The notes below the pieces were generated by a model. The model made no database searches and was not told where the DNA came from. It worked only from the letters and a program-made list of their open reading frames with translations. Made by a program: the position numbers and the translations under genes. A DNA stretch of 64,000 bases from Nocardia brasiliensis NBRC 14402 (GTDB taxonomy: Bacteria; Actinomycetota; Actinomycetes; Mycobacteriales; Mycobacteriaceae). Where the stretch lies: NCBI RefSeq assembly GCF_000308475.2, contig NZ_BAFT02000016.1, forward strand, positions 186,001 to 250,000, given 5' to 3'. This document shows, piece by piece, positions 1 to 10,283 of this stretch. Position 1 is the stretch's first letter; every line of letters starts with the position of its first letter.

Positions 1-2
1 TC

Positions 3-542
3 GTCACCTGGGGCACGAACCCGGGACAGGGCGCGCCGCTCGGCGAATCGGTGCCCGATCCCGCCCAGATAGCCGACGAGACGGCGCGCGAGTCCGCGGA
101 GAAAGCGCTGCGATACATGGATTTGGCGCCGGGAACCCCGTTGCGTGATGTGGCGATCGACACCGTATTCGTCGGTTCGTGCACCAACGGGCGCATCGAG
201 GATTTGCGTGCGGTGGCCGGGATTTTAAAGGGACGCCGGGTCGCCGACGGAGTGCGAATGTTGGTTGTACCGGGCTCGATGCGGGTTCGCGCACAGGCTG
301 AATTAGAAGGACTGGGCGACATTTTCGCCGCGGCGGGCGCCGAATGGCGGCAGGCGGGGTGCTCAATGTGCTTGGGAATGAATCCGGATCAGCTCGCGCC
401 GGGGCAGCGCTGCGCCTCCACGTCGAACCGGAACTTCGAGGGTCGCCAGGGCAAAGGCGGCCGCACACACCTGGTTTCCCCGCTCGTAGCGGCCGCGACG
501 GCGGTCCGCGGAACCCTGTCCTCGCCTGCGGATCTGGACTGA
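3..542 (+). CDS. leuC: 3-isopropylmalate dehydratase large subunit, C-terminal part
   Basis: Only the 3' part is in the window; the reading frame enters at base 3. LeuC forms a heterodimer with LeuD and isomerises 2- to 3-isopropylmalate through citraconate in leucine biosynthesis, using a [4Fe-4S] cluster. The cluster-ligand motifs are visible: FVGSCTNGR and [10 protein letters not shown], followed by the typical GRTHLVSPL region near the C-terminus. leuD follows 35 bp downstream on the same strand, the usual leuCD operon. Assignment is firm; the missing N-terminus is simply cut by the window edge. Confidence 0.97.
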   Translation, partial: VTWGTNPGQGAPLGESVPDPAQIADETARESAEKALRYMDLAPGTPLRDVAIDTVFVGSCTNGRIEDLRAVAGILKGRRVADGVRMLVVPGSMRVRAQAELEGLGDIFAAAGAEWRQAGCSMCLGMNPDQLAPGQRCASTSNRNFEGRQGKGGRTHLVSPLVAAATAVRGTLSSPADLD

Positions 543-577
543 CCGGGCGCGATACCTCTACCGACTCAGGAGAATCA

Positions 578-1186
578 ATGGAAGCCTTCACCGTGCATCA
601 GGGGATCGGCGTGCCGTTCCGCCGTTCCAATGTCGATACCGATCAGATCATCCCGGCCGTGTACCTGAAGCGGGTGACCCGCACCGGATTCGAGGACGGA
701 CTGTTCGCCGCATGGCGAACGGATCCGGACTTCATTCTGAACACCGAGCCGTACAAGCGGGGAAGTGTGCTGGTGGCCGGCCCGGATTTCGGCACCGGAT
801 CCTCACGTGAGCACGCTGTTTGGGCGCTGTCGGACTACGGCTTTCGGGTGGTGATCTCCTCCCGGTTCGCCGACATCTTCCGCGGCAATGCCGGTAAGGG
901 CGGTCTACTGGCCGCTCAGATGTCACAGAACGATGTCGAAATGCTCTGGAAGTTGCTCGAGGAACAGCCCGGGCTCGAATTGGTTGTGGACCTCGAGGCG
1001 CGCACGGTGACCGCTGGAACCGCCGTGTTGCCGTTCGATATTGATGACTACACACGGTGGCGTCTGCTCGAAGGATTGGACGACATCGGGCTCACTCTGC
1101 GCCGCAGCGAGACCATCGCCGAGTTCGAAAACGCAAGGCCAGCATGGAAACCCACTACCCTCCCAGCACGTATTTCGCAGTCCTAA
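578..1186 (+). CDS. leuD: 3-isopropylmalate dehydratase small subunit
   Basis: 202 residues, the normal length for LeuD, the swivel-domain partner of LeuC in leucine synthesis. The N-terminal segment [19 protein letters not shown] and the aconitase swivel motif [11 protein letters not shown] are diagnostic. The ATG at 578 is chosen over an upstream in-frame start at 344 because it has an AGGAG ribosome site at about 568-572 and homologues start with ME(A/P)F. It follows leuC by 35 bp. A 156-bp gap to hupB holds the hupB promoter. Confidence 0.97.
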   Translation: MEAFTVHQGIGVPFRRSNVDTDQIIPAVYLKRVTRTGFEDGLFAAWRTDPDFILNTEPYKRGSVLVAGPDFGTGSSREHAVWALSDYGFRVVISSRFADIFRGNAGKGGLLAAQMSQNDVEMLWKLLEEQPGLELVVDLEARTVTAGTAVLPFDIDDYTRWRLLEGLDDIGLTLRRSETIAEFENARPAWKPTTLPARISQS

Positions 1187-1342
1187 ACACCCCGCTCGGT
1201 TAGCTGGATGGGCAGGGGGCCGATAGCTGGACGTGTGCTAAACCACATGAATTTTGGCGTGGCACATAGACTCTTGCCCATTGTGGGTTTACCGTGGTAC
1301 CTAGTCGGTCCGACGACGGGCCATTAGTCTGCGGAGGATTCA

Positions 1343-2002
1343 ATGAACAAGGCGGAACTGATCGACGTTCTGACCGAAAAGTTGGGTACGGACAGGCGCA
1401 CGGCCACCGCGGCAGTCGAGCATGTGGTCGACACCATCGTGCGCGCGGTGCACAAGGGTCAGAGCGTCACAATCACCGGTTTCGGTGTGTTCGAACAGCG
1501 TAAGCGTGCGGCTCGGGTCGCCCGCAACCCGCGTACCGGCGAAACGGTCAAGGTGAAGCCCACTTCGGTGCCTGCGTTCCGTCCGGGCGCTCAGTTCAAG
1601 GCCGTGATCGCCGGCAAGCAGAAGCTGACCGCGAGCGGCCCGGCCGTCAAGCGCGGCGCGAATGCCCCGGTGGCAGCGAAGAAAGCGGCCGCCAAGAAGA
1701 CGGCAGCCAAGAAGACTGCCGCCAAGAAGGCGACCCCGACCAAGGGCCCCGCCAAGACGACGGCGAAGAAGGCTGCCAAGAAGGCACCCGCAAAGACCGC
1801 CGCTCGCAAGGCGACTGCGACCAAGACCGCAGCCAAGAAGGCTCCGGCCAAGGCCACGGTGAAGAAGGCTGCGGCCAAGAAGGCCCCCGCCAAGAAGGTC
1901 ACCGCCGCCAAGAAGACCACTGCGGCAAAGAAGACCGTCGCCAAGAAGGCGCCCGCGAAGAAGTCGGCCGCCAAGAAGGCGCCGGCTCGTCGCAGCCGCT
2001 AG
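1343..2002 (+). CDS. hupB: Nucleoid-associated HU protein with Lys/Ala-rich tail (HupB type)
   Basis: 219 residues in two parts. Residues 1-90 are a canonical HU/IHF fold ([15 protein letters not shown] start, [21 protein letters not shown]-binding arm). Roughly residues 100-219 are a low-complexity tail built from AAKK, PAKK and TAKK repeats ending in ARRSR, resembling eukaryotic H1. This architecture is the mycobacterial/nocardial HupB, an abundant DNA-compacting protein. GCGGAGG at 1331-1337 is the ribosome site. An independent transcript is likely, as a strong terminator follows. Lysine-tail length varies between strains because of the repeats. Confidence 0.97.
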   Translation: MNKAELIDVLTEKLGTDRRTATAAVEHVVDTIVRAVHKGQSVTITGFGVFEQRKRAARVARNPRTGETVKVKPTSVPAFRPGAQFKAVIAGKQKLTASGPAVKRGANAPVAAKKAAAKKTAAKKTAAKKATPTKGPAKTTAKKAAKKAPAKTAARKATATKTAAKKAPAKATVKKAAAKKAPAKKVTAAKKTTAAKKTVAKKAPAKKSAAKKAPARRSR

Positions 2003-2023
2003 GAACAAGCGGTAAGACCGCGA

Positions 2024-2057
2024 AAACGGCCCCGGAGGCTCGCCTCCGGGGCCGTTT
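2024..2057 (+). terminator. Intrinsic terminator of hupB
   Basis: A perfect 16-bp stem (AAACGGCCCCGGAGGC at 2024-2039 with its complement at 2042-2057) around a 2-nt gap lies 22 bp after the hupB stop and ends in TTTC. It is GC-rich with flanking A and T runs, so it could work from both sides. Confidence 0.85.
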
Positions 2058-2176
2058 CGGCTGTCCTGACCGGTCTTTCGGGCCGTGTGGGCTGAGTTTG
2101 GCTCCCGCGCACCGTAGGCGGGTGTCGAGGCCCGGGCCCGGTGGTCGGCTGGTTCGGCTGCCAGACGCAGCCGTAG

Positions 2177-2212
2177 CGGCCCTTTCCGGCCCGATGCGGG
2201 CGGAAAGGGCCG
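2177..2212 (-). terminator. Stem-loop downstream of mutT1
   Basis: A 12-bp outer stem (CGGCCCTTTCCG at 2177-2188, complement at 2201-2212) with an inner CCC/GGG extension lies 39 bp past the mutT1 stop. On the minus strand it has no T run, as is common for actinobacterial terminators; on the plus strand TTTT follows. It probably ends the ppk-mutT1 transcript. Confidence 0.55.
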
Positions 2213-2250
2213 GTTTTCCCTGTCGGGGTCCGGCTTTGGGGACGGTGCGC

Positions 2251-3213
2251 TCAGGCCCGGACGACGTCGGCGGACAAGGTGCGGTCCATGTGGTCGGCCG
2301 CGACCAGCTTGCCGCGGTGGCACGACAGCACCCAGACGCTGCCCTTGCGGTTGCGCGCGGAGGGCAGGACGACACCGTCCCGGTCGGCCCACCACTGCAG
2401 CAGATCCGGAATCACCTTGCCCTGACTGCACACAACGCGAACCTCGGTATTCGAGACCAGCGAGACGAGTCGCTCGCGCGCCTCGTCCTGCGCTGCGGCA
2501 TAACCGGTTTCGGACAGCAGGGGCTCGAGCACGATCTCGGTGCCGAGCTTCTCCGCCAACGGTGTCACCGTCTGCACGCAGCGCACCGGCTCGGCCGAAT
2601 GAATCTCAGATGCCCCGAACGCCAGCAGATTCGGCACCAGCACCCGGGATTGGGACTGCCCCTCCCGATCCAGCGGTCGCAGCGGGTCCGGACCGGAGAA
2701 GCGGTCGCGCCGACCAGCTTTCGCGTGCCGCACCAGCAGCAGGGTGCTGGTGTCGGGTGGCAGCCGGGTGAACGCGCGCACCACCTGCCGGTCCATCGGG
2801 TAGGACAGCTCATCCATCACCCGATCCAGCGGATGCCAATCCAGCACGTCCACTTCGCTATTGGCGGTGAACTCACCACCGGCCACCGTCGCGGCCCAGT
2901 AGTCGACCCGCTTCAGCTTGCGGTGCCCCGGAATCGGGTAGGTGACGTGGCCGAGGTAGCGACCGAGCTTGCAGTCCAGCCCGGTCTCCTCGCGCACCTC
3001 ACGCAGCCCGGCGAGCACCGGCGTCTCGCCGGGGTCGAGCTTGCCCTTGGGCAGCGACCAATCCTGATACTTGGGTCGATGCACGACGGCGATCTCGATC
3101 GTGCCGTTCGGCGTCCTGCGCCACACCACCGCGCCCGCGGCGTGAATGTTGGCGGTTACCCGGGGGTCCCAGAAGGGACCCCCTTCCATCTCGTACCCGG
3201 TGCGACCGCTCAC
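2251..3213 (-). CDS. mutT1: MutT1-type Nudix hydrolase / histidine phosphatase fusion
   Basis: 320 residues with two domains. A Nudix domain covers about residues 20-150; its box at 57-79 matches GX5EX7REUXEEXGU with REVREETG intact. A SixA-like histidine phosphatase domain follows, with the RHA motif at 162-164. In mycobacterial MutT1 this pairing hydrolyses 8-oxo-(d)GTP and diadenosine polyphosphates, sanitising the nucleotide pool. The GTG start at 3213 overlaps the ppk stop by 4 nt (GTGA), so the two genes are translationally coupled, as in mycobacteria. Confidence 0.93.
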   Translation of the reverse strand: MSGRTGYEMEGGPFWDPRVTANIHAAGAVVWRRTPNGTIEIAVVHRPKYQDWSLPKGKLDPGETPVLAGLREVREETGLDCKLGRYLGHVTYPIPGHRKLKRVDYWAATVAGGEFTANSEVDVLDWHPLDRVMDELSYPMDRQVVRAFTRLPPDTSTLLLVRHAKAGRRDRFSGPDPLRPLDREGQSQSRVLVPNLLAFGASEIHSAEPVRCVQTVTPLAEKLGTEIVLEPLLSETGYAAAQDEARERLVSLVSNTEVRVVCSQGKVIPDLLQWWADRDGVVLPSARNRKGSVWVLSCHRGKLVAADHMDRTLSADVVRA

Positions 3214-5369
3214 TGCTGATCGGGCCTCCGCAGCCGCATGAGGAACTCCTGGTGGTCACGTACTTTCACGTCGTCATCTCCGGCGTGCTCCGGCCAAGCG
3301 AGCCAATTACCATCCGACCGGAGTACCCAGCAGCGGGTGTTGGGATGCAAGGCGGAGTCGAAAACCTGGCCGAGTTGTTCGGTCAGCCGCGGATCCTTCA
3401 CCTGCGCCATCACTTCCACGCGCCGGTCGAGGTTGCGGTGCATCATGTCGGCGCTGCCGATCCAGTACTGATCCTGGGCCTGGAAGTGCATGACGCGGGA
3501 GTGTTCGAGGAAACGGCCGAGGATCGAGCGCACCTCGATGTTCTCGCTCATGCCCGGCACCCCGGGCCGCAGACCACAGATCCCGCGCACCACGATCTGC
3601 ACCGGCACGCCGGCCAGCGAGGCCCGATAGAGCGCGTCGATGATCTCCTCGTCGACGATGGCGTTGGCCTTCAGCCGGATTCGGGCATCCTTGCCCGCCC
3701 TGGCCAACTCGGTCTCGCGCTGGATCCGTTCGATGATCCCGGCGCGCACGCCGTGCGGCGCGACGAGCAGGTTGCGGTAGTTCTCTTTTCGTGAGTAACC
3801 CGTCAGCGAATTGAACAGGTCGGTCAGGTCGGCGCCGATTTCCGGTGCGGCCGTGAGCAATCCGACATCCTCGTAGAGTCGTGCGGTCTTCGGGTTGTAG
3901 TTGCCGGTGCCGATATGGCAGTAGCGGCGGATGGTCGCGCCCTCGCGGCGCACCACCAGACACGTCTTGCAGTGCGTCTTGAGGCCGATCAGACCGTAGA
4001 CCACGTGGACGCCCGCCTGCTCCAGCGCGCGCGCCCATTTGATGTTGGCCTGCTCGTCGAAGCGCGCCTTGATCTCGACCAGCGCGACGACCTGCTTGCC
4101 CGCCTCCGCGGCGTCGATGAGCGCGTTGACGATCGGGGAGTCACCGGAGGTGCGGTAGAGCGTCTGCTTGATCGCGAGCACCTGCGGGTCGGCGGCCGCC
4201 TGTTCGATGAACCGCTGCACGCTGGTGGAGAACGAATCGTAGGGATGGTGCACCAGCACATCGCCCTCGCGCAGCGCCGCGAACACGTTACGCGGCGTCT
4301 CCCGCTCGCCGAACGCGGCGGGCGTCGCGGGCACGTACGGGGTGTCCTTGAGGTTGGGCCGGTCCACGCCGTACACCTGCCACAGGCAGGACAGGTCGAG
4401 CAGGCCGGGCACCTGGATGACGTCGCCGGGATCGACATCCAGTTCCCGCAACAACAATTCGAGCATGTGCTCGGTCATGTCGTCCGAGACCTCCAGGCGC
4501 ACCGGCGATCCGAACCGCCGCCGGGCGAGTTCACGCTCCAGCGCCTGCAACAGGTCTTCGTCGCGATCCTCGTCGACCTCGAAGTCGGCGTTGCGGGTGA
4601 TCCGGAACGAGTGCTGCTCAACAACTTCCATGCCGGGGAACAACAGATCGAGGTGCGCCGCGATCAGCTCCTCCATCGGAAGGAACGCCGCGATGGGGGA
4701 ATTCGAGTCGGTGCGCCGCACCCGGACGAACCGGTCGACGTTGTCGGGCACCTTGACGCGGGCGAAGTGCTCGCCGCCGGTCGACGAATCCTTCACCGTC
4801 ACGGCGAGATTGAGACTCAAGCCGCTGATGTAGGGGAACGGGTGCGCCGGATCGACGGCCAGCGGCGTGAGCACCGGAAACACCTGATCCTGGAAGTGTC
4901 CCGAGAGACGTTGGCGCTCATCGTCGTTGAGATCTTTCCAGTCGATGATCGCGATGCCCTCGTCGGTCAGCGCGGGCAGCACCTCGTCGAGGAAGACCCG
5001 CGCGTGCCGCTCGGCGATCTCCTGGGTGCGCATGGTGATCAACTCGAGCTGTTCGCCGGGGGAGCGGCCGTCGGCGGAGCGGACCAGTAAACCGGTCTCG
5101 GCGCGCCGTTTCAGGCCCGCGACCCGCACCATGTAGAACTCGTCGAGATTCGACGCGAAGATCGCGAGGAACTTGGCCCGTTCGAGCAGTGGCAGCGAAG
5201 CGTCTTCGGCCAGGGCGAGCACGCGCGCATTGAAGTCGAGCCAACTCAACTCTCGATTGAGATAGCGATCGCGTGGCAACTGCTCGACGGTGGCGTCCGT
5301 CGGCACCGGTGAGGCCGCGGGCGGCGGGGTGGGCAGCAACTGTTGCTTGACGGTCTCGGTATCGCTCAT
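3210..5369 (-). CDS. ppk: Polyphosphate kinase 1
   Basis: About 719 residues. Ppk1 reversibly polymerises the gamma-phosphate of ATP into inorganic polyphosphate, a stress and stringent-response reserve. Seen are the N-terminal helical domain ([13 protein letters not shown]), the phosphohistidine region [13 protein letters not shown], and the second conserved block [18 protein letters not shown] at 5369 is preferred to one at 5414 because GAGG lies just upstream and homologues start MSD(T/S)-like. It is upstream of, and coupled to, mutT1. Confidence 0.96.
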   Translation of the reverse strand: MSDTETVKQQLLPTPPPAASPVPTDATVEQLPRDRYLNRELSWLDFNARVLALAEDASLPLLERAKFLAIFASNLDEFYMVRVAGLKRRAETGLLVRSADGRSPGEQLELITMRTQEIAERHARVFLDEVLPALTDEGIAIIDWKDLNDDERQRLSGHFQDQVFPVLTPLAVDPAHPFPYISGLSLNLAVTVKDSSTGGEHFARVKVPDNVDRFVRVRRTDSNSPIAAFLPMEELIAAHLDLLFPGMEVVEQHSFRITRNADFEVDEDRDEDLLQALERELARRRFGSPVRLEVSDDMTEHMLELLLRELDVDPGDVIQVPGLLDLSCLWQVYGVDRPNLKDTPYVPATPAAFGERETPRNVFAALREGDVLVHHPYDSFSTSVQRFIEQAAADPQVLAIKQTLYRTSGDSPIVNALIDAAEAGKQVVALVEIKARFDEQANIKWARALEQAGVHVVYGLIGLKTHCKTCLVVRREGATIRRYCHIGTGNYNPKTARLYEDVGLLTAAPEIGADLTDLFNSLTGYSRKENYRNLLVAPHGVRAGIIERIQRETELARAGKDARIRLKANAIVDEEIIDALYRASLAGVPVQIVVRGICGLRPGVPGMSENIEVRSILGRFLEHSRVMHFQAQDQYWIGSADMMHRNLDRRVEVMAQVKDPRLTEQLGQVFDSALHPNTRCWVLRSDGNWLAWPEHAGDDDVKVRDHQEFLMRLRRPDQQ

Positions 5370-5522
5370 GCCCGTACCTCGCTGGCGCTCGGCGCCGACA
5401 TGCGCGATGCGCACCGGTCCATAGTTAGCTCACTCACGCCAACGATCATCCCCTACTCGGGGTGCGATGTGCAGGCCGACACTGCGATTGCCGTCACCAT
5501 CGGCCGCTGGTGTGGCGACCTT

Positions 5523-6206
5523 CTAGCACACTCGGCGAACGGGCTGGTGAACGCGGCCCTGCCAGCCGATGTCGTGCAGCACAGCGCGGGTCGACCCGCC
5601 CGCGCCGAGCTCGATCGCCAGGTCCAGATCGTCGGCCGTATCCACATCCAGCCGTAACCCCGGCCAATCGCCGGGGAGGTCCACCGCGCCCGCCGCGACG
5701 TGCTTGCCCGCCGAACCCGGCCCGAACCTCGGGTCGAGCGGGACGACGGGGTCGCGGACAAGTAGCGCGGCCGTTCCGGTGCCCGCGTGATCGACCACGA
5801 TCGAGCGGACGCCGCGCGGCGCGGTCGCCAACATATCGGCGAGTTCCTCCGGCCGCAGCGCGGGCAGGTCCGCTTGCACGGCGAGCAGATCGACCGCGCC
5901 GTGCCGGTGGCGCAGTGCGGCGGCGGCATCGGCGAGTGCGGCGTTCAAACTGTCCGGGCCGAGGGGACGCGGCTCGGGATGGACGGCGGCACCGAGCGTG
6001 CGCGCCAGATCGGCCACCGCCGGATCGGGCGTGACGACGGTGACCGAGGCGATCTCCTCGACGGTCGCGGCAGCGGTCACGGTGTCGGCGAGCATGGCCA
6101 GGACCAACCGGGCCCGGTGTTCCGGGCGCAGCCGGTCGGCCAGTCGACTCTTGGCCTGATCGAGGCTCTTGACCGCGATCACGGCATGCACGGCGTGCGG
6201 GCGCAT
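5523..6206 (-). CDS. fbiD: Phosphoenolpyruvate/2-phospholactate guanylyltransferase (FbiD/CofC)
   Basis: About 227 residues with a GT-A nucleotidyltransferase fold. The N-terminus [15 protein letters not shown] binds the nucleotide and [16 protein letters not shown] carries the metal-binding acidic residue. In mycobacteria FbiD charges phosphoenolpyruvate with GTP to start the side chain of coenzyme F420, so the organism probably makes F420. ATG 6206 has GGAAGGA about 8 nt upstream; longer in-frame starts run into gpsA. It diverges from gpsA across 31 bp, which must hold both promoters or one leaderless start. It sits between ppk and gpsA as in mycobacteria. Confidence 0.9.
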   Translation of the reverse strand: MRPHAVHAVIAVKSLDQAKSRLADRLRPEHRARLVLAMLADTVTAAATVEEIASVTVVTPDPAVADLARTLGAAVHPEPRPLGPDSLNAALADAAAALRHRHGAVDLLAVQADLPALRPEELADMLATAPRGVRSIVVDHAGTGTAALLVRDPVVPLDPRFGPGSAGKHVAAGAVDLPGDWPGLRLDVDTADDLDLAIELGAGGSTRAVLHDIGWQGRVHQPVRRVC

Positions 6207-6237
6207 GCGACCAATCCTTCCATGGCATATTGGGCAG

Positions 6238-7233
6238 ATGACGAGGGCGGCAGTACTGGGCGCGGGATCATGGGGTACCGCGTTCGCGAAGGTTTTGGCG
6301 GACGCGGGCACCGATGTCACCATCTGGGCTCGACGACCCGAGGTCGCCGAGGTACTGCGCACCGATCATCGCAATCCGTCCTATCTTTCCGATATTCAGT
6401 TGCCGCCGATCGCGGCCACGCACGACCCGGCGGTCGCGCTCGACGGCGCGGACCTCGTCGTCCTCGCCGTGCCGTCGCAGTCCCTGCGCGCGAATCTCGC
6501 GCACTGGAAGGACCTGATCGGCCCGGACTCGACCCTGCTCAGCCTGGCCAAGGGCATCGAGACCGGCACCCTGCTCCGGATGAGCCAGGTGATCGCCGAC
6601 GTCAGTGGCGCCCACCCGAGCCGGATCGGGGTGCTGTCCGGTCCGAACCTGGCGCGCGAGATCGCCACCTGCCAGCCCGCGGCAACGGTGATCGCGTGCA
6701 CCGATGCCGAACGTGCTGTCGCGGTGCAACAGGCCTGCGCCACCGGTTATTTCCGCCCGTACACCAACACCGACGTGATCGGCTGCGAGATCGGCGGCGC
6801 CTGTAAGAACGTGATCGCGCTCGCCTGCGGTATCGCCTCCGGCATGGGCCTGGGCGACAACACCGTCGCGAGCATCATCACCCGCGGTCTCGCCGAGATC
6901 ATCCGGCTCGGCGTCGCCCTCGGTGCCGAACCGGCGACCCTGGCCGGCTTGGCCGGTGTCGGCGACCTCGTGGCGACCTGCACCTCACCGCTGTCGCGCA
7001 ACCGTTCCTTCGGGCACGCGCTCGGCGCGGGCGGTTCCATGGAATCGGCCCAGGAGGCGACCCACGGCCAGGTCGCCGAGGGCGTCAAATCCTGCACCTC
7101 CATCCGCGCCCTCGCCGAAAAGCACACCGTCGACATGCCCCTCACCACCGCCGTCCACCAGGTCTGCCACGAAAACGTCCCCGTCCTCGCCGCCGTAGGC
7201 AACCTCCTCGGCCGCCGAATCAAGCCGGAGTAG
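6238..7233 (+). CDS. gpsA: Glycerol-3-phosphate dehydrogenase [NAD(P)+]
   Basis: 331 residues. GpsA reduces dihydroxyacetone phosphate to sn-glycerol-3-phosphate, the backbone of phospholipids. The Rossmann motif [10 protein letters not shown] is at the N-terminus and the substrate-binding block [17 protein letters not shown] lies mid-protein. The start at 6238 leaves [10 protein letters not shown]; an upstream start at 6169 would overlap divergent fbiD. ddl follows after 23 bp on the same strand. The last 150 bp are unusually rich in C-ending and A-ending codons. Confidence 0.96.
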   Translation: MTRAAVLGAGSWGTAFAKVLADAGTDVTIWARRPEVAEVLRTDHRNPSYLSDIQLPPIAATHDPAVALDGADLVVLAVPSQSLRANLAHWKDLIGPDSTLLSLAKGIETGTLLRMSQVIADVSGAHPSRIGVLSGPNLAREIATCQPAATVIACTDAERAVAVQQACATGYFRPYTNTDVIGCEIGGACKNVIALACGIASGMGLGDNTVASIITRGLAEIIRLGVALGAEPATLAGLAGVGDLVATCTSPLSRNRSFGHALGAGGSMESAQEATHGQVAEGVKSCTSIRALAEKHTVDMPLTTAVHQVCHENVPVLAAVGNLLGRRIKPE

Positions 7234-7256
7234 CGGTGGCGGGTACGGTTCGGGGC

Positions 7257-8357
7257 ATGACGAACCGGATCCGGGTGGCTGTGGTTTTCGGCGGGCGGAG
7301 CAATGAGCACGCTGTGTCGTGTGTGTCGGCCGGTAGCGTGCTGCGCAATCTGGATCCGGAAAAATACGATGTGGTGCCGATCGGGATCAGCACCGAAGGC
7401 ACCTGGGTGCTGGCCGATTCGGAGGTCGCCGCGCTCGGTTTCCACGATCGTGCGCTGCCCGCGGTCGACGGCACCGGCACCGCGCTGACGTTGGCCGCGG
7501 GCCGGGGCGGCTCCGGCGCGCTGGTCGCCCTGGACGATCCCCACGCGACGTTCGGCGCGGTCGATGTCGTATTCCCCATCCTGCACGGGCCGTTCGGCGA
7601 GGACGGAACCCTGCAAGGTCTGCTGGAACTCGTCGGAGTGCCCTATGTCGGGCCGGGCGTGCTGGCCAGCGCGGCGGGGATGGACAAGGAGTTCACCAAG
7701 AAACTCCTTGCGGCCGAAGGGCTGCCGGTCGGCAAGCAGGTGGTGTTGCGGCCGGGCACCGCGACACTCGATGCGGCGGAGCGGGATCGGCTCGGGCTGC
7801 CGGTGTTCGTCAAGCCCGCGCGCGGCGGCTCCTCGATCGGCATCACCAAGGTCACCAGCTGGGCCGAACTCGACGCCGCCATCGCCGTGGCGCGGGAGCA
7901 CGACCCGAAAGTCATTGTCGAGGCGGGCATCATCGGCCGCGAAGTGGAATGCGGCGTGCTGGAGTTCCCGGACGGACGGGTGCAGGCGAGCATGCTGGCC
8001 GAGATCCGGATGCCGGAGGACGACGCCGCGGCGCTCCCCGAGTTCTACGACTTCGAGACCAAATACCTCGACGACGTCTGCGAATTCGACATCCCGGCGA
8101 AGCTGGACGACGAAATCGCCGACAACGTACGGGAACTCGCGGTCAAGGCGTTCCGGGCGCTGGACTGTCAGGGCCTGGCCCGGGTGGACTTCTTCATCAC
8201 CGCGGACGGCCCGGTGATCAACGAGATCAACACCATGCCCGGTTTCACCCCCATCTCGATGTACCCGAAAATGTGGGATGCCACCGGCATCGACTACCGG
8301 ACCTTGATCTCCACCCTGATCGAAACCGCCGTCACACGCGGCACCGGACTTCGCTAG
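7257..8357 (+). CDS. ddl: D-alanine--D-alanine ligase (DdlA type)
   Basis: 366 residues, ATP-grasp. It joins two D-alanines for the peptidoglycan pentapeptide. Active-site features are present: [10 protein letters not shown] near the N-terminus, GGSSIGITK (serine contact), YDFETKYL with the tyrosine that favours D-Ala over D-lactate, and [10 protein letters not shown] at the metal site. Position after gpsA matches mycobacterial ddlA. The D-cycloserine target is expected here. A second ligase follows 46 bp downstream. Confidence 0.95.
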   Translation: MTNRIRVAVVFGGRSNEHAVSCVSAGSVLRNLDPEKYDVVPIGISTEGTWVLADSEVAALGFHDRALPAVDGTGTALTLAAGRGGSGALVALDDPHATFGAVDVVFPILHGPFGEDGTLQGLLELVGVPYVGPGVLASAAGMDKEFTKKLLAAEGLPVGKQVVLRPGTATLDAAERDRLGLPVFVKPARGGSSIGITKVTSWAELDAAIAVAREHDPKVIVEAGIIGREVECGVLEFPDGRVQASMLAEIRMPEDDAAALPEFYDFETKYLDDVCEFDIPAKLDDEIADNVRELAVKAFRALDCQGLARVDFFITADGPVINEINTMPGFTPISMYPKMWDATGIDYRTLISTLIETAVTRGTGLR

Positions 8358-8403
8358 TCGCGGTCGATACCGGCGGCATCGAGCGCGGATGAAGGCGGGT
8401 CAG

Positions 8404-9399
8404 ATGCAGGTTGCGGTGCTGTTCGGCGGGACGAATGCCGAGCGGGATGTCTCGATTGCCACAGCGGGGCAGGTGTTTCGCGCGTTGCGCACGCGTGGGC
8501 ACGAGGTCTCGGCCTACGACACCACGGCGGGCCGCCTCGACGCCGACGGCGAGGATCGGCTCATGGCGGCGACGGTCCCGGCGGAGCCGCCGCAGATCAG
8601 CGGTGCGGTGCCGGACCTGACCATGCAATTGCTGTGCGAGCAGGGCGGATTGCGCGACGTCGACGTCGTCTTCCTGGCGTTGCACGGCGGTACGGGCGAG
8701 AACGGCACCATCCAGGGTCTGCTCGATCTGGCGGGCGTGCCTTACACCGGCAGCGGCGTGCTGGCCAGTGCGATGGCGATGGACAAAGACGTGTCCAAGC
8801 GGCTGTTCCGGCTCGCCGGGGTGCCGACACCGGACTGGGAGATGGCGACGGCGGACGAGTTCGACGACCGGCTCGGCTGGCCGGTGATCGTCAAACCGAA
8901 CAAGCAGGGCTCCACGGTCGGCCTGACGGTCGTCAAAGATCCCGCGCACTACGCCGAGGCGGTGCGGGTGGCCCGCGCGCACGACGACGAGGTGCTGGTC
9001 GAAAGGTTCGTGCCAGGGCGCGAATTCGTGGTCGGCGTGCTCGGCGACGAACCGCTCGCGGTCGGCGAGATCATTCCGCAGGGCAGCGAGATCTTCGACT
9101 ACCGCAGCAAATATCAGGTCGGCGGTGCGGTCGAGATCTTCCCGGCCGAGCTTCCCGCCGCGCTGGCGGACGAGATGCGCACCCAGGCGGTGCGCGCACA
9201 CCGGGCGCTCAAGCTCGGTGCCTACAGTCGCGTCGATTTCCGGGTCGACGCCGCCGGTGACATCTGGTGTCTCGAGGCGAACACCCTGCCGGGCATGACG
9301 GCGACCAGCCTGCTGCCGCAATCCGCGGCGGCCGCAGGAATCGACTTCGCCGAACTGTGCGAGCAGATCTGCCTACACGCCTTGCGCAAGCTCGGTTAG
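8404..9399 (+). CDS. Second D-alanine--D-alanine ligase (DdlB-like)
   Basis: About 331 residues, ATP-grasp. It is not a recent copy of the adjacent ddl: it lacks the DdlA-type insert and reads more like proteobacterial DdlB, with LFGGTNAERDVS, KQGSTVGLT, FDYRSKYQVGG and LEANTLPGMTATSLLP. The tyrosine of the SKY motif predicts D-Ala-D-Ala rather than D-Ala-D-Lac specificity. ATG 8404 has AAGG 9 nt upstream; an ATG at 8389 is an alternative. Tandem placement suggests co-transcription. It could be a dipeptide ligase with altered acceptor specificity. Confidence 0.88.
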   Translation: MQVAVLFGGTNAERDVSIATAGQVFRALRTRGHEVSAYDTTAGRLDADGEDRLMAATVPAEPPQISGAVPDLTMQLLCEQGGLRDVDVVFLALHGGTGENGTIQGLLDLAGVPYTGSGVLASAMAMDKDVSKRLFRLAGVPTPDWEMATADEFDDRLGWPVIVKPNKQGSTVGLTVVKDPAHYAEAVRVARAHDDEVLVERFVPGREFVVGVLGDEPLAVGEIIPQGSEIFDYRSKYQVGGAVEIFPAELPAALADEMRTQAVRAHRALKLGAYSRVDFRVDAAGDIWCLEANTLPGMTATSLLPQSAAAAGIDFAELCEQICLHALRKLG

Positions 9400-9446
9400 C
9401 CGATTCTGCGTCTCGTCGAGTACGCCAGGGACCGACGCCGCCGCGA

Positions 9447-10109
9447 TCAGTTGGGCAGCGGTCCCGGGTCGAGCGCCTTGGCCGGGAGGTTGGCGGTGAT
9501 CGCGTCGGAGACGCTTTGCAGCGGTGTGGGTCCGGAGCCGTCGGGGACGGTGAGCGCGATATAGGTCTCGCGGTCGACGGCGAACCAGGTGCTGGCCTTG
9601 GCGGCCGGATCACGGGCCTCGAACCACTGGACGTTGTTCACCAGTTGCAAGGGCGAGGCGCGGTTGAATTCGAGCGGGCGATCCAGGCCGCAGCGCAGCA
9701 CGATGGCGTCGCCGCCGTCGGGCCGCTGCCAGGCGCGGGTGCCGGGCGGGGAGGGTTCCACGAGAGTGGATTTGGTGAAGTCGCCGACGGTGGTCGGCAA
9801 GGCGGGCAGCAACGTCACGCACGCCTGACCGTCCGCGGCGGGTGCGGGAACCGGACCGAGCACCAGCGGTTCGCGTTCGACCGGCGCGCGCCGGGCGAGC
9901 ACCGCGGCCACCAACAACCCGACAATGAGCACCACCGGCAGCGCGACAGCCGTGGCGATCAACGCGGGCGGATACTGCCGCGCGACCGCATCGGTGCTCG
10001 CAGAGGCCTCGGATTCTGCGAGGTCGGCCGCGGCACCACGCGCGGACGTACCGCCCACTTCGGCGTCCTCGCCCTTCGACGAATCGTGGTCCGACGATTC
10101 CGCCGCCAT
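9447..10109 (-). CDS. DUF3515 single-pass membrane protein
   Basis: 220 residues. A charged N-terminal 40 residues are followed by one hydrophobic helix (about 47-70, PPALIATAVALPVVLIVG) and an extracytoplasmic domain with two cysteines (ACVTLLPALP, VLRCGLDR). This is the DUF3515 family found in actinobacteria at this place between ddl and thiL; no activity is established. GGAAGGG precedes the ATG at 10109. Convergent with the second ddl (47 bp) and divergent from thiL (174 bp). Confidence 0.85.
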   Translation of the reverse strand: MAAESSDHDSSKGEDAEVGGTSARGAAADLAESEASASTDAVARQYPPALIATAVALPVVLIVGLLVAAVLARRAPVEREPLVLGPVPAPAADGQACVTLLPALPTTVGDFTKSTLVEPSPPGTRAWQRPDGGDAIVLRCGLDRPLEFNRASPLQLVNNVQWFEARDPAAKASTWFAVDRETYIALTVPDGSGPTPLQSVSDAITANLPAKALDPGPLPN

Positions 10110-10283
10110 GCTCACCGACCCTTCCTGCGCTGGATGACCGGGCGGGGGCCGCGATCGCTGCCGCGGGTGCCGTGACCGGCCCGGTAGTACTCGATTGCCC
10201 TGGAAAGGGTACCTTCGGGTCGTTTCCAGCCAGCAGCGTGTCGGAAGGACCCGGTCATCAGCGAGAGCGCTACGCCGCGGACG

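Noticed and set aside
1670..1995. Short repeated units that resemble a tandem repeat or CRISPR-like array
   Set aside because: They are in-frame codon repeats for AAKK/PAKK in hupB with no spacers of constant length.
1340..2431. Minus-strand frame through hupB with Leu/Gly repeats
   Set aside because: It is the complement of the Lys/Ala tail codons of hupB; repetition is inherited from the sense strand.
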